Assembly: GCA_035379765.1 (NCBI GenBank) | Contig: DAOSVX010000007.1 | Coordinates: 1-19,151 of the forward strand | Reading direction: 5' to 3' | Origin: DAOSVX01 sp035379765 | Lineage (GTDB): Bacteria; Bacillota_I; Bacilli_A; RF39; UBA660 | DNA length: 19,151 nucleotides | In this document: piece after piece, positions 6,825 through 14,350 of the stretch | Numbering within the stretch: the first letter of the stretch is position 1 | Layout of the letters: every line of letters starts with the position of its first letter | Made by a program: the position numbers and the translations under genes | The notes under the pieces: model-generated | Told to the model about the DNA's origin: nothing | The model's database searches: none | The model's input: only the letters and a program-made list of their open reading frames with translations

Positions 6825-7362
6825 ATATTTTACTAACTTGAAATGGTTCTACTTCAACTGGTGTTTCTTGACCAAATAAATCTATTAAAACATTTAAACG
6901 ATTATTTTCTAAATCAATATTATCGACTCTACCAGACATACCTTTAAATGGTCCATCAATAACATTTACTCTATCGCCAACTACCAATTCACTTTCAATA
7001 TCTAATCTACTCATACCTACTGATGATAATATACGATCTATTTCTTGAGGTAATAGAGGAGTTGGTTTAGCCCCTTTGCCACTTGAGCCAATAAATCCTG
7101 TAACACCTGGTGTATTTCTAACAATATACCAAGCTTCGTCACTCATTATCATTTCAACCAAAATATAACCAGGGAACATTTTTTTGATTTTTTCTTTTTT
7201 AACTCCATCTTTTATTTCTACTTCTTTAGTTTCTGGAATTATAATTCTAAAAATATGATCTTGCATCCCCATTGATTCAGTACGCATTTCTAATTTTTCT
7301 TTTACTTTGCTTTCATGGCCACTATACGTATTAACTACATACCATAATTTTTCATTTTCCAT
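6823..7362 (-). CDS. nusG: Transcription termination/antitermination factor NusG
   Basis: NusG binds the RNA polymerase clamp and modulates pausing, and couples transcription to translation or Rho. The 179-residue product has the NGN domain (about 1-115; LWYVVNTYSGHESKVKEKL at the N-terminus, FPGYILVEM and NTPGVTGFIGS later). The KOW domain is at about 125-179, with VGDRVNVIDGPFKGMSGRV. Length and motifs are normal. Its ATG overlaps the secE stop by one base (TAATG), so the two are translationally coupled; AAAGGA lies inside the end of secE. A terminator follows, and rplK is not next as it is in most bacteria, because a surface-protein gene intervenes. An rrn leader with boxA is in the same window. 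Confidence 0.98.
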   Translation of the reverse strand: MENEKLWYVVNTYSGHESKVKEKLEMRTESMGMQDHIFRIIIPETKEVEIKDGVKKEKIKKMFPGYILVEMIMSDEAWYIVRNTPGVTGFIGSSGKGAKPTPLLPQEIDRILSSVGMSRLDIESELVVGDRVNVIDGPFKGMSGRVDNIDLENNRLNVLIDLFGQETPVEVEPFQVSKI

Positions 7363-7553
7363 TAGTTAAACAATCCTTTCAAAAGAGCAAATAAGAAATT
7401 AAGTCCATAAAAGAAAAAGCCTAGAAATATTACCAGAGATAATGTAGCAATAGTATATTTTATCATTGTTTTCCCATCTGGCCATTTTACTTTGCTCATT
7501 TCTTGTTTTACGCCTTTAAAAAAACTTGGTTTTTTGTTTTTTTCTTTTTTCAT
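7362..7553 (-). CDS. secE: Preprotein translocase subunit SecE
   Basis: SecE clamps and stabilises the SecY channel of the Sec translocon. This 63-residue single-span form is typical of Firmicutes. A basic cytoplasmic N-terminus leads to the amphipathic segment with EMSKVKWPDGKT (about 18-29), the conserved SecE motif, followed by one transmembrane helix (about 33-60). ATG at 7553 has GAGG upstream. It has its own promoter just after sigH. In Bacillus rpmG (L33) usually precedes secE; there is no room for it here. Co-transcribed with nusG. Confidence 0.95.
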   Translation of the reverse strand: MKKEKNKKPSFFKGVKQEMSKVKWPDGKTMIKYTIATLSLVIFLGFFFYGLNFLFALLKGLFN

Positions 7554-7604
7554 AATTTACCTCATTTTATTTCAAAATAAAAACACTATTTCGTGTCTGT
7601 AATT

Positions 7605-7632
7605 AATATATCACAAAACACCTAAAAGTCAA
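7605..7632 (-). promoter_or_regulatory. Promoter of secE-nusG
   Basis: TTGACT (7632-7627), 16-base spacer, TATATT (7610-7605). The -35 begins 6 bases after the sigH stop codon. No terminator separates sigH from secE, so readthrough from the uvrA-sigH run is also likely. A weak ACAC/GTGT hairpin follows the start. Confidence 0.7.
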
Positions 7633-7638
7633 GAAATA

Positions 7639-8244
7639 TTAATTTATGATTTTCTTAACTTTATTTCTAATTCTTTGAATAGTATTGTCTATTTGCTTAG
7701 GATCTTTATCCAAAATAGTGGCAATTTCTAAATAATTAAATCCATTAATCATTAAAGAATACACTTCATATTCAAACGAAGACAATACCCCTTTTATTTT
7801 ATCACCTAAATCTTTTTCGGTTTCTTTATCTAATATTTTTAATAGAGGATCTTCTTTAGTATCACCAATCATATATAGTAGAGGATCTTTTTCATCTTGA
7901 TATGTTTGTTCTAAAGAAAGGCTCTCGTTTAAAACTTTGTTTTTTAATCTACTAGCATTACGTAATGCTGTTTGAATTTTTCTTTGAACACATAAACTTA
8001 TAAAGGTTTTTAAAGAGGAATCCTTTTCCGGATCATAAGCATTTAAAGCATCAGTAAACCCTAAATAAGCTTCCTGATAAAGATCATTAAAATCTATTCC
8101 TAATCCCTTTATTGCTTGAGAATACTTCTTTATCAAGGTATCTATAATATATTTATATTTTGCCAATAATAAATCTTTAGCTTCGCTAGATTTTTCTCTA
8201 ATTAAATAGATTAATTCTTCATCATTATAATCTTTATATTCCAT
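7639..8244 (-). CDS. sigH: RNA polymerase sigma factor, SigH-like (sigma-70 family)
   Basis: A 201-residue sigma factor with region 2 (about 27-97; DLYQEAYLGFTDALNAYDP for core binding, then FISLCVQRKIQTALR in the -10 recognition helix). Region 4 (about 154-200) has a helix-turn-helix, YLEIATILDKDPKQIDNTIQ. Regions 1.1 and 3 are absent, as in SigH/alternative factors. The rlmB-sigH-secE-nusG context is the Bacillus SigH locus, where SigH directs competence or early-sporulation genes. The regulon here is unknown. Its ATG follows the rlmB stop by one base, with GTGAGG as ribosome site inside rlmB. The protein is slightly short of B. subtilis SigH (about 218). All other promoters seen nearby look like housekeeping sigma-70 type. 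Confidence 0.88.
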   Translation of the reverse strand: MEYKDYNDEELIYLIREKSSEAKDLLLAKYKYIIDTLIKKYSQAIKGLGIDFNDLYQEAYLGFTDALNAYDPEKDSSLKTFISLCVQRKIQTALRNASRLKNKVLNESLSLEQTYQDEKDPLLYMIGDTKEDPLLKILDKETEKDLGDKIKGVLSSFEYEVYSLMINGFNYLEIATILDKDPKQIDNTIQRIRNKVKKIIN

Positions 8245-8245
8245 A

Positions 8246-8923
8246 TTACCTCACTATTTTACTCATAATTATCGCTGCTGCTACACTAGCATTTAAACTG
8301 TTTATTTCACCTTTCATAGGTATAGAGACTATTTCATCACAATTATTTTTTACTAAAGCACTAAGTCCTTCGCCCTCACTACCAATTATCAAAACTGTTT
8401 TTGGGGCATAATCAATATTAAAATAATCTACCCCATCCATATCAGCACCATAAATAAAATAATTAGCTTTTTTTAATTTTTCTATAACGTTAACTATATT
8501 GCTTACCAAACATATTTTTACATAATTTAAAGATCCAGCACTAACTTTCATAACTGTTTCGTTTATACTAATGCTACGATTCTTAGGAATTATAATCCCT
8601 TTTATTCCTAAAGCTTCGGCTGTTCTAATAATAGCTCCAAAATTATGAGGGTCTTTTAAGTGGTCCAAAACAAGTAATTTATCAAAGTTTAATAATTCTT
8701 CTAAAAGAGAATATTCAAAATCATTTACTTCCATTACCATGCCTTGATGAACACCTTTTACTAATTTATCTAACCGAGAATTATCCATTACTTCATACAA
8801 AATCTTATTTTCTCTAAGAAAATCAAATATTTCATCATCCATTTTATTAGTTAAATAGACTTTTTTTATCTTATCAGGAGTTTTCTTTAACTCATTAAAT
8901 ACATTTCTACCATATACTCTCAT
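8246..8923 (-). CDS. rlmB: 23S rRNA 2'-O-methyltransferase RlmB / TrmH-family SPOUT enzyme
   Basis: A SAM-dependent SPOUT methyltransferase that 2'-O-methylates guanosine in the 23S peptidyl-transferase region (RlmB), or a close relative. In the 225 residues the N-terminal substrate-binding domain (about 1-70) begins YGRNVFNEL. The catalytic domain has the three SPOUT motifs: DHLKDPHNFGAIIRTAEALG (87-106; N94, R100), LIIGSEGEGLS (178-188) and IPMKGEINSLNASVAAAI (201-218). Knotted-fold residues E183, S209 and N211 are present. It starts immediately after the mrnC stop codon (zero spacing) and ends one base before sigH, so all three are translationally coupled. YacP (Rae1), often next to it, is missing. 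Confidence 0.92.
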   Translation of the reverse strand: MRVYGRNVFNELKKTPDKIKKVYLTNKMDDEIFDFLRENKILYEVMDNSRLDKLVKGVHQGMVMEVNDFEYSLLEELLNFDKLLVLDHLKDPHNFGAIIRTAEALGIKGIIIPKNRSISINETVMKVSAGSLNYVKICLVSNIVNVIEKLKKANYFIYGADMDGVDYFNIDYAPKTVLIIGSEGEGLSALVKNNCDEIVSIPMKGEINSLNASVAAAIIMSKIVR

Positions 8924-9283
8924 TTATTCACTTACAATATAAGAAATAATCTTTTCAATTCTTTCTATATCCTTTCTTAAATATAATACCCCAAATAAAT
9001 ATTCTAACCCTGTTGCTAAATGGTAAGTTATTATATCAGCACTTTTACATTTTGTTCCTTTAGCATTACGGCCTTTACGAATTAAGTCTAATTCTTCTTC
9101 GGTTAGAATATTATTATCTATTAATCTTTCTAAATGCCTTCTTTGGCTTTTAGCACTGACAAACTTTAAACTTGCTTTTTGTAATTCTCCCGAATTATAT
9201 ATATCTTTAGTAAGCAAATAATTTCTAATATATACTTCATAAACAGCATCACCTAAATAAGCAATATTTAATACTTTATCCAT
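8924..9283 (-). CDS. mrnC: Mini-ribonuclease III (Mini-III), 23S rRNA maturation
   Basis: Mini-III is an RNase III catalytic domain without a dsRNA-binding domain; in Bacillus it matures the 23S rRNA ends. The 119 residues contain the signature IAYLGDAVYEVYIRNYL (7-23), with D12 and E16 as expected metal ligands. SAKSQRRHLERLI follows, then the distinctive KGRNAKGTKCKSADIITYHLATGLE (about 69-93), with the second acidic set. It is somewhat shorter than B. subtilis MrnC (about 143) because the N-terminus begins just before the catalytic motif. Its normal Bacillus neighbour cysS is replaced by trxB. Overlap with rlmB is start-to-stop contact (TAA-ATG). Confidence 0.93.
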   Translation of the reverse strand: MDKVLNIAYLGDAVYEVYIRNYLLTKDIYNSGELQKASLKFVSAKSQRRHLERLIDNNILTEEELDLIRKGRNAKGTKCKSADIITYHLATGLEYLFGVLYLRKDIERIEKIISYIVSE

Positions 9284-9294
9284 TTTTCACCAAC

Positions 9295-10182
9295 TCAATT
9301 ATTTATTTTAGCATAGGCATTTACAGCTGCTGTTGCTCCTTCACTAACAGCTGTCACTATTTGATAAATGTTTTTATCATCAACATCACCAATAGCATAT
9401 ATACCCGGAAATTTTGTTTCATATTTATCATTAACAGCTATATATCCTCTTTCATTACATAAGTCTAATTCTTTTAAAAAGTCAGTAGCTGGTAAAAAAC
9501 CAATATAGATAAATAAACCATCAACATTTATAGTTTCATTACCATTTATTTCGACACTTTCTAATTTTTCCTTACCATTTATTTTAGTTACAGTACATTC
9601 ATCAAAAAACTTAATGTTGGATCTTTCTTTGATTCTATCTTGAAATACACTATCAGCTCTTAATGATTTACTACGATTTAAAACAAATACTTCTTTAGCA
9701 AAAGTTGATAAATATAATCCTTCTTCAAAAGCACTATTACCACCACCATAGACAGCTACTATTTTATCTTTAAATAGAGGCCCATCACATAAAGCACAGT
9801 AACTTATACCTTTACCTTTAAATTTATCTTCGTTTTCTAAACCTAGTTCACGAGCTTTTCTGCCACAAGCTATTATAATAGTTTTTGTTTCATACTCACT
9901 ATTTTTAGTAATGACCTTTTTAACATCACCAGGGATTATTTTTGTGGCTTCTTCAGTTTTTATTTCAGCACCTGTAGATTGTAAATGTTCATAAAATTTC
10001 ATTGCTAAATCTGGCCCTGATATATCTTTATACCCAGGATAATTTTCTACTAAACTAGTATAATTTACTAGTCCACCTGGCATTCCTTTTTCTAATACTA
10101 AAGTTTTCATTCCACTTCTTTTAGCATATATAGCTGCACTTATTCCTGCTGGACCTGCTCCTATTATTATTACATCGTACAT
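9295..10182 (-). CDS. trxB: Thioredoxin reductase (low-molecular-weight, FAD)
   Basis: TrxB transfers electrons from NADPH through FAD and a redox disulfide to thioredoxin. The 295-residue sequence has an FAD-binding GAGPAGISAAIYAKRSGM (8-25), the redox pair in CALCDG (C129, C132; usually CATCDG), a GGGNSAFEE (147-154) nucleotide-binding glycine motif, and a C-terminal GIYAIGDVDD FAD motif. The usual HRRxxxR NADPH 2'-phosphate motif reads NRSKSLR (169-175): the first and last Arg are kept, H and the second R are not. ATG at 10182 follows AGGAGG, 12 bases after lgt. It ends in TGA. The lgt-trxB pairing is common in Firmicutes; hprK, often upstream, is absent. Confidence 0.94.
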   Translation of the reverse strand: MYDVIIIGAGPAGISAAIYAKRSGMKTLVLEKGMPGGLVNYTSLVENYPGYKDISGPDLAMKFYEHLQSTGAEIKTEEATKIIPGDVKKVITKNSEYETKTIIIACGRKARELGLENEDKFKGKGISYCALCDGPLFKDKIVAVYGGGNSAFEEGLYLSTFAKEVFVLNRSKSLRADSVFQDRIKERSNIKFFDECTVTKINGKEKLESVEINGNETINVDGLFIYIGFLPATDFLKELDLCNERGYIAVNDKYETKFPGIYAIGDVDDKNIYQIVTAVSEGATAAVNAYAKINN

Positions 10183-10194
10183 AAATAAACCTCC

Positions 10195-11013
10195 TTAAAA
10201 TCTAATATCTTCTTCGTTGCCAACTTCATTATATAAATTTTCTAATTTTGACCCTTTTTGCCCACAAATTACAAATATAACTAAACCTGCTATAAATAAT
10301 ACTACTGATATTATTTGAGCTACTTTAAATGATCCTAACATTAAAGAATCAGTCCTAGTCGCTTCAATAAAGAATCTCCCAAGAGAATACCACATTAAAT
10401 ATAAAGAAGTTATTTGGCCTACCTTAATATATTTTATTCTTCTAACAATAACTAAAATAATAAATCCTAATAAACACCACAAAGATTCATATAAGAAAGT
10501 TGGTTGATAGTAAATACCGCCAATATTCATTCCTTCAATTATAAAGTTAGGTATTTTTAATTTTTGCAAAAATTCTAAAGTTGTAGCTGCTCCATGAGCT
10601 TCACTATTAAAAAAGTTGCCCCATCTACCTATAGCTTGACCTAATATAACTCCAGGAACAACTATATCAGTAAACTTTAAAGTTCTAACTTGATATTTTT
10701 TAGTATAAATAAGAATAGTTAGTAATCCAAAGATAATACCACCATGGATGGCTAGTCCGCCTTTCCATACTTGAAAAACCTCCCAAAAGTTTTGGCTATA
10801 ATAAGACCAATTAAATATTACATAATAAAGCCTAGCTCCTATATAAGCAAACATAATAGTCCAAAAGCTTAAATTAAAAATAAAATCAGTTGATATTTTA
10901 AATTTCTTAGCTTCCATTATAGCAAGAGAAATACCAAGTAAAACTGCTACTAAAATAAAAACTGAGTACCATCTAACGATAATAAAATCTAAATCTAGTA
11001 ATATTGGGTTCAT
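10195..11013 (-). CDS. lgt: Prolipoprotein diacylglyceryl transferase
   Basis: Lgt adds a diacylglyceryl group from phosphatidylglycerol to the lipobox Cys of prolipoproteins, the first step of lipoprotein maturation at the membrane. The 272 residues have about seven hydrophobic helices. The family signature is GRWGNFFNSEAHG (129-141), with R130, N133, N136 and E139. The conserved HGG (90-92) and a late SLGRFFIEATRTDSL motif are also present. Its ATG lies one base after the stop of the upstream gene, and the ribosome site is built from that gene's last codons (AGGAGA). Two lipoproteins with matching lipoboxes are encoded at 17575-18443, natural substrates. Length is normal. Confidence 0.95.
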   Translation of the reverse strand: MNPILLDLDFIIVRWYSVFILVAVLLGISLAIMEAKKFKISTDFIFNLSFWTIMFAYIGARLYYVIFNWSYYSQNFWEVFQVWKGGLAIHGGIIFGLLTILIYTKKYQVRTLKFTDIVVPGVILGQAIGRWGNFFNSEAHGAATTLEFLQKLKIPNFIIEGMNIGGIYYQPTFLYESLWCLLGFIILVIVRRIKYIKVGQITSLYLMWYSLGRFFIEATRTDSLMLGSFKVAQIISVVLFIAGLVIFVICGQKGSKLENLYNEVGNEEDIRF

Positions 11014-11014
11014 G

Positions 11015-11410
11015 TTATCTCCTCATTATTGGTTTTACTATTAAATTTTGTAATAAAATATTCATAAATGAAATAAATATGGCTATAAATATGGGAGCTA
11101 TTATACCTTCTATTTGAAATGAAGACCCCATTATAAGACTAGTTATTTTTAATATTATAACATTTATAATAGGATAAAAAAGGCCTAAAGAAAGTACTGT
11201 TATGGGTAATGTTAAGTAAACTAATGCCGGCTTTAATAAATAGTTTAATAAAGTAATAACTGCCGCTGTTACAATTGCTATCCAAAATGATTCAATATAA
11301 AATCCTTTAAATATCATCCCAGCCATCATAAGTACTACAGCACTAACTATTAATGATATACTTGAAGCTAATAAATTTTTTAAAAATATTTTTATTTTTT
11401 CCTTTTTCAT
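11015..11410 (-). CDS. YvlD-like small membrane protein (phage holin family 4 / PF04020 type)
   Basis: A 131-residue integral membrane protein of unknown function with four hydrophobic segments (about 10-30, 40-62, 66-92, 96-120). The family pattern includes ALLNYLLKPALVYLTLPITVLSLGLF-like text (here AVITLLNYLLKPALVYLTLP, then GLFYPIINVIIL). In Bacillus yvlD lies in the uvrA-hprK-lgt region, and the same order is seen here without hprK. 'Phage holin' is a family label only; nothing phage-like is nearby. I use the ATG at 11410, 6 bases after AGGTG; the upstream GTG at 11419 falls inside that ribosome site. The last codons provide the ribosome site of lgt. Confidence 0.85.
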   Translation of the reverse strand: MKKEKIKIFLKNLLASSISLIVSAVVLMMAGMIFKGFYIESFWIAIVTAAVITLLNYLLKPALVYLTLPITVLSLGLFYPIINVIILKITSLIMGSSFQIEGIIAPIFIAIFISFMNILLQNLIVKPIMRR

Positions 11411-11427
11411 TCTTATCACCTACGATA

Positions 11428-11456
11428 ATTATATAATAATTTACTTGGTATTTCTA
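11428..11456 (-). promoter_or_regulatory. Possible internal promoter between uvrA and the yvlD-like gene
   Basis: TAGAAA (11456-11451), 17-base spacer, consensus TATAAT (11433-11428). The -35 matches only 4 of 6 and begins right after the doubled stop of uvrA. It could give yvlD-lgt-trxB-mrnC-rlmB-sigH expression independent of uvrA. In AT-rich DNA such matches can arise by chance. Confidence 0.45.
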
Positions 11457-14258
11457 CTACAAGACTGTTTTTAAATATTCGCCTGTATATGATTTGACAT
11501 TTTTAGCTATTTCTTCTGGGGTACCTAAAGCAACTATTTCGCCGCCTTCGTCTCCACCATCTGGACCTAAGTCTATTATATAATCACTTACTTTGATAAC
11601 ATCTAAATTATGTTCAATTACTACTACTGTATCACCGTTATCAACAATACGATTTAAAACATTTAATAGTTTTTTAATATCATCACTATGTAATCCAGTA
11701 GTTGGTTCATCTAAAATAAACAAACTCTTACCAGTAGCTTTCTTCTGTAACTCTTTAGCTAATTTTACTCTTCCTGCTTCACCACCTGATAAAGTAGGAG
11801 CACTTTGACCTAGCTTTATATAAGAAAGCCCTACATCCATCATAGTTTGCAATTTATGTTTAACTTTAGGTATTTTAGCAAAAAACTCTACCGCTTCTTC
11901 CACACGCATATTTAAAACATCAGAGATGTTTTTATCTTTAAACTTTATATCTAAAGTTTCTTTATTATACCTACTACCATGGCATACATCACATGGTACA
12001 TAAACATCTGGTAAGAAATGCATTTCTATTTTTTTAATTCCATCTCCTTGGCAAGCTTCACAACGACCGCCTTTAACATTAAAAGAAAATCTACCTGATT
12101 TATATCCACGCATTTTTGCTTCCTTTGTGTTAGCAAAAACATTTCTAATATCATCCATTACACCAACATATGTAGCAGGATTACTTCTAGGAGTTCTACC
12201 AATTGGATCTTGACTAATCATAACAACTTTATCTATATAATCTAGTCCAGTAATACTTTTAAATTTACCAGGAATATCTTTGCTTCTATATAATTTATTA
12301 GCAACACTTTTATAAAGTATTTCATCTACTAAACTACTTTTCCCGCTACCACTTACTCCAGTTACACAAATAAATTTACCTAAAGGAAAATCAACATTAA
12401 TATTTTTTAAATTATTTTCACGAGCTCCTTTAATAGTTATTTTCTTACCATTACCTTTTCTTCTTTTTAAAGGAACTGCTATTTTTTCTTTACCACTTAA
12501 ATATCTTCCCGTTATGCTATTTTCATTTTGCATGACTTCTTTCGGAGTACCAGCTGCTACTACATAACCACCATGTTCACCAGCTGTTGGACCTATATCA
12601 ATTAAATAATCAGACGCTCTCATAGTATCTAAATCATGTTCAACCACAATTAAACTGTTACCTAAATCTCTCATATCTTTTAAAGAAGCAATTAACTTAT
12701 CATTATCTTTTTGGTGAAGACCAATACTTGGTTCATCTAAAACATATAAAACTCCGCTTAGTTTTGATCCTATTTGGGTTGCCAATCTAATTCTTTGGGC
12801 TTCTCCTCCTGATAAACTACCAGCACTTCTAGCTAAACTTAAATAGCCAAGCCCAACATTAAGTAAGAACTCCAAACGATTATTTATTTCTTTTAATAAT
12901 AAGCTAGCAATGCCTTCCTCTTCTTTAGTTAACTTTAAATTAATTAAAAACTTACTTAAATCTTTAATAGACATTAAACTTAATTCATAAATATTTTTAT
13001 TATTTATTAAAACTGATAATATTCCTTCACTTAATCTAGCACCATGACAAAGAGGGCATTCACTTTCAACCATGAATCCTTCTATCCATTCTCTTACCCA
13101 ACTACTTGTTGTTTCTAAGTATCTTCTTTGAAAAGTATTTATTATGCCTTCATAATAATCAGTTTTTTCACTTCTGTGCCCATTTTTAGAAACATATTTA
13201 AACTTCATCGGTTTATCAGAACCATAAAATATTAAATCTAACTCCTTACGAGTTAATTCTTTTAAAGGTTTCTTCATATCAATATTATAGTTTTCACACA
13301 AAGTAGTTAAACTTGTAAAATAAATATTATTTTCTTTAGGAATAATACGAATAGCACTTTCATTTAATGATTTTTCCCAACTATTAACAATAAGATTTTC
13401 ATCTATTTTAGATTTTACTCCTAACCCTTTACATTCAGGACAAGCTCCATAAGGAGAATTAAAAGAAAACATTCTTGGTTCTAATGTATCTATAGAATAA
13501 TTACAATAAATACAAGCATATTTTTCACTCATTAATGTTTCTTCATTATTTATTTTAATTAAAACTTTTCCATTAGCCAGCTTTGTACTAGTTTCTATTC
13601 CTTCAAACAATCTAGAGCGATCATCTTTTTTTAAAATAATTCTATCTATTATAACTTCAATGTTACTTTTTTTGTTTTTCTCTAAAATAATATTTTCACT
13701 TAAATCTCTTATTTCGCCATTTATTCTAACTCGGCTATAACCTTCTTTAATAAGTCTTTCTAAAAGATCCTTGTGAGTTCCTTTCTCGCCTCTTACAATT
13801 GGAGCCATTATTTCTATTCTAGATCCTTCTTTATAATCTAAAACTTTATTAGTCATTTCTTCAATACTTTGACTTTTTATTTTAACTTTATGTTTAGGAC
13901 AGTAAGGAATACCTATACGAGCATATAAAAGACGCAAGTAATCATAAATCTCTGTTATGGTTCCTACAGTACTACGGGGATTTTTATTAGTGCTTTTTTG
14001 ATCAATGGAAATACTAGGAGATAATCCTTCGATGGAATCAACATCAGGTTTATCTGTTCCACCTAAAAACTGACGAGCATAAGCACTAAGTGATTCGACA
14101 TATCTTCTTTGACCTTCAGCATAGATAGTATCAAAAGCTAAACTACTTTTACCACTACCACTTACACCTGTCATAACTACTAATTTATTTTTTGGAATCT
14201 CTATATCAATATTTTTTAAATTATTTTCACGAGCTCCTTTAATAATTATTTTATCCAT
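11457..14258 (-). CDS. uvrA: Excinuclease ABC subunit A (UvrA)
   Basis: UvrA is the damage-recognition ATPase of nucleotide excision repair and loads UvrB. At 933 residues it is full length. It has two ABC modules: Walker A GVSGSGKSSL at 31 and 634, signatures LSGGEAQRIRLA (482 onward) and LSGGEAGRVKLA (823 onward), and Walker B YVLDEPSIGLH and FILDEPTTGLH. Zinc-binding cysteines are C249/C252/C274/C277, a CPLCHG pair at 401-404, and C733/C736 with C756/C759 near the beta-hairpin. The second signature has Gly where Gln is usual (GEAGR). ATG at 14258 follows GAGGA. It ends in two stops in a row (TAGTAG). uvrB, usually adjacent, is not in this window. Confidence 0.98.
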   Translation of the reverse strand: MDKIIIKGARENNLKNIDIEIPKNKLVVMTGVSGSGKSSLAFDTIYAEGQRRYVESLSAYARQFLGGTDKPDVDSIEGLSPSISIDQKSTNKNPRSTVGTITEIYDYLRLLYARIGIPYCPKHKVKIKSQSIEEMTNKVLDYKEGSRIEIMAPIVRGEKGTHKDLLERLIKEGYSRVRINGEIRDLSENIILEKNKKSNIEVIIDRIILKKDDRSRLFEGIETSTKLANGKVLIKINNEETLMSEKYACIYCNYSIDTLEPRMFSFNSPYGACPECKGLGVKSKIDENLIVNSWEKSLNESAIRIIPKENNIYFTSLTTLCENYNIDMKKPLKELTRKELDLIFYGSDKPMKFKYVSKNGHRSEKTDYYEGIINTFQRRYLETTSSWVREWIEGFMVESECPLCHGARLSEGILSVLINNKNIYELSLMSIKDLSKFLINLKLTKEEEGIASLLLKEINNRLEFLLNVGLGYLSLARSAGSLSGGEAQRIRLATQIGSKLSGVLYVLDEPSIGLHQKDNDKLIASLKDMRDLGNSLIVVEHDLDTMRASDYLIDIGPTAGEHGGYVVAAGTPKEVMQNENSITGRYLSGKEKIAVPLKRRKGNGKKITIKGARENNLKNINVDFPLGKFICVTGVSGSGKSSLVDEILYKSVANKLYRSKDIPGKFKSITGLDYIDKVVMISQDPIGRTPRSNPATYVGVMDDIRNVFANTKEAKMRGYKSGRFSFNVKGGRCEACQGDGIKKIEMHFLPDVYVPCDVCHGSRYNKETLDIKFKDKNISDVLNMRVEEAVEFFAKIPKVKHKLQTMMDVGLSYIKLGQSAPTLSGGEAGRVKLAKELQKKATGKSLFILDEPTTGLHSDDIKKLLNVLNRIVDNGDTVVVIEHNLDVIKVSDYIIDLGPDGGDEGGEIVALGTPEEIAKNVKSYTGEYLKTVL

Positions 14259-14282
14259 AATATTTCCTCATTCGTATAGATT

Positions 14283-14291
14283 ATTTTATCA
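14283..14291 (-). promoter_or_regulatory. Extended -10 promoter of uvrA
   Basis: TGATAAAAT (14291-14283), an extended -10 with no good -35 at 17-18 bases (ATGTTA). It follows directly after the yfcC terminator, so uvrA needs a promoter about here. No LexA/DinR box (GAAC-N4-GTTC) was seen in 14259-14311. Confidence 0.5.
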
Positions 14292-14311
14292 TAAATAATA
14301 ATTTTTAACAT

Positions 14312-14342
14312 AAAAAAAGAATAGTTTATATCTATTCTTTTT
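14312..14342 (-). terminator. Rho-independent terminator of the YfcC-type gene
   Basis: Minus-strand AAAAAGAATAG / CTATTCTTTTT (11 bp, 7-base loop) followed by extra Ts, 9 bases after the stop codon. Confidence 0.88.
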
Positions 14343-14350
14343 AATTTGTT

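Noticed and set aside
9295..9297. TGA read as tryptophan (Mollicutes code)
   Set aside because: The trxB frame ends naturally at this TGA, Trp codons checked are TGG, and long genes have no in-frame TGA. Reading through would only add nine residues overlapping mrnC.
11015..11410. Phage holin as sign of a prophage
   Set aside because: The family name is historical; the gene sits in its usual housekeeping position next to uvrA and lgt, with no phage genes nearby.
14259..14311. LexA/DinR (SOS) box before uvrA
   Set aside because: No GAAC-N4-GTTC-like inverted repeat is present in the promoter region.
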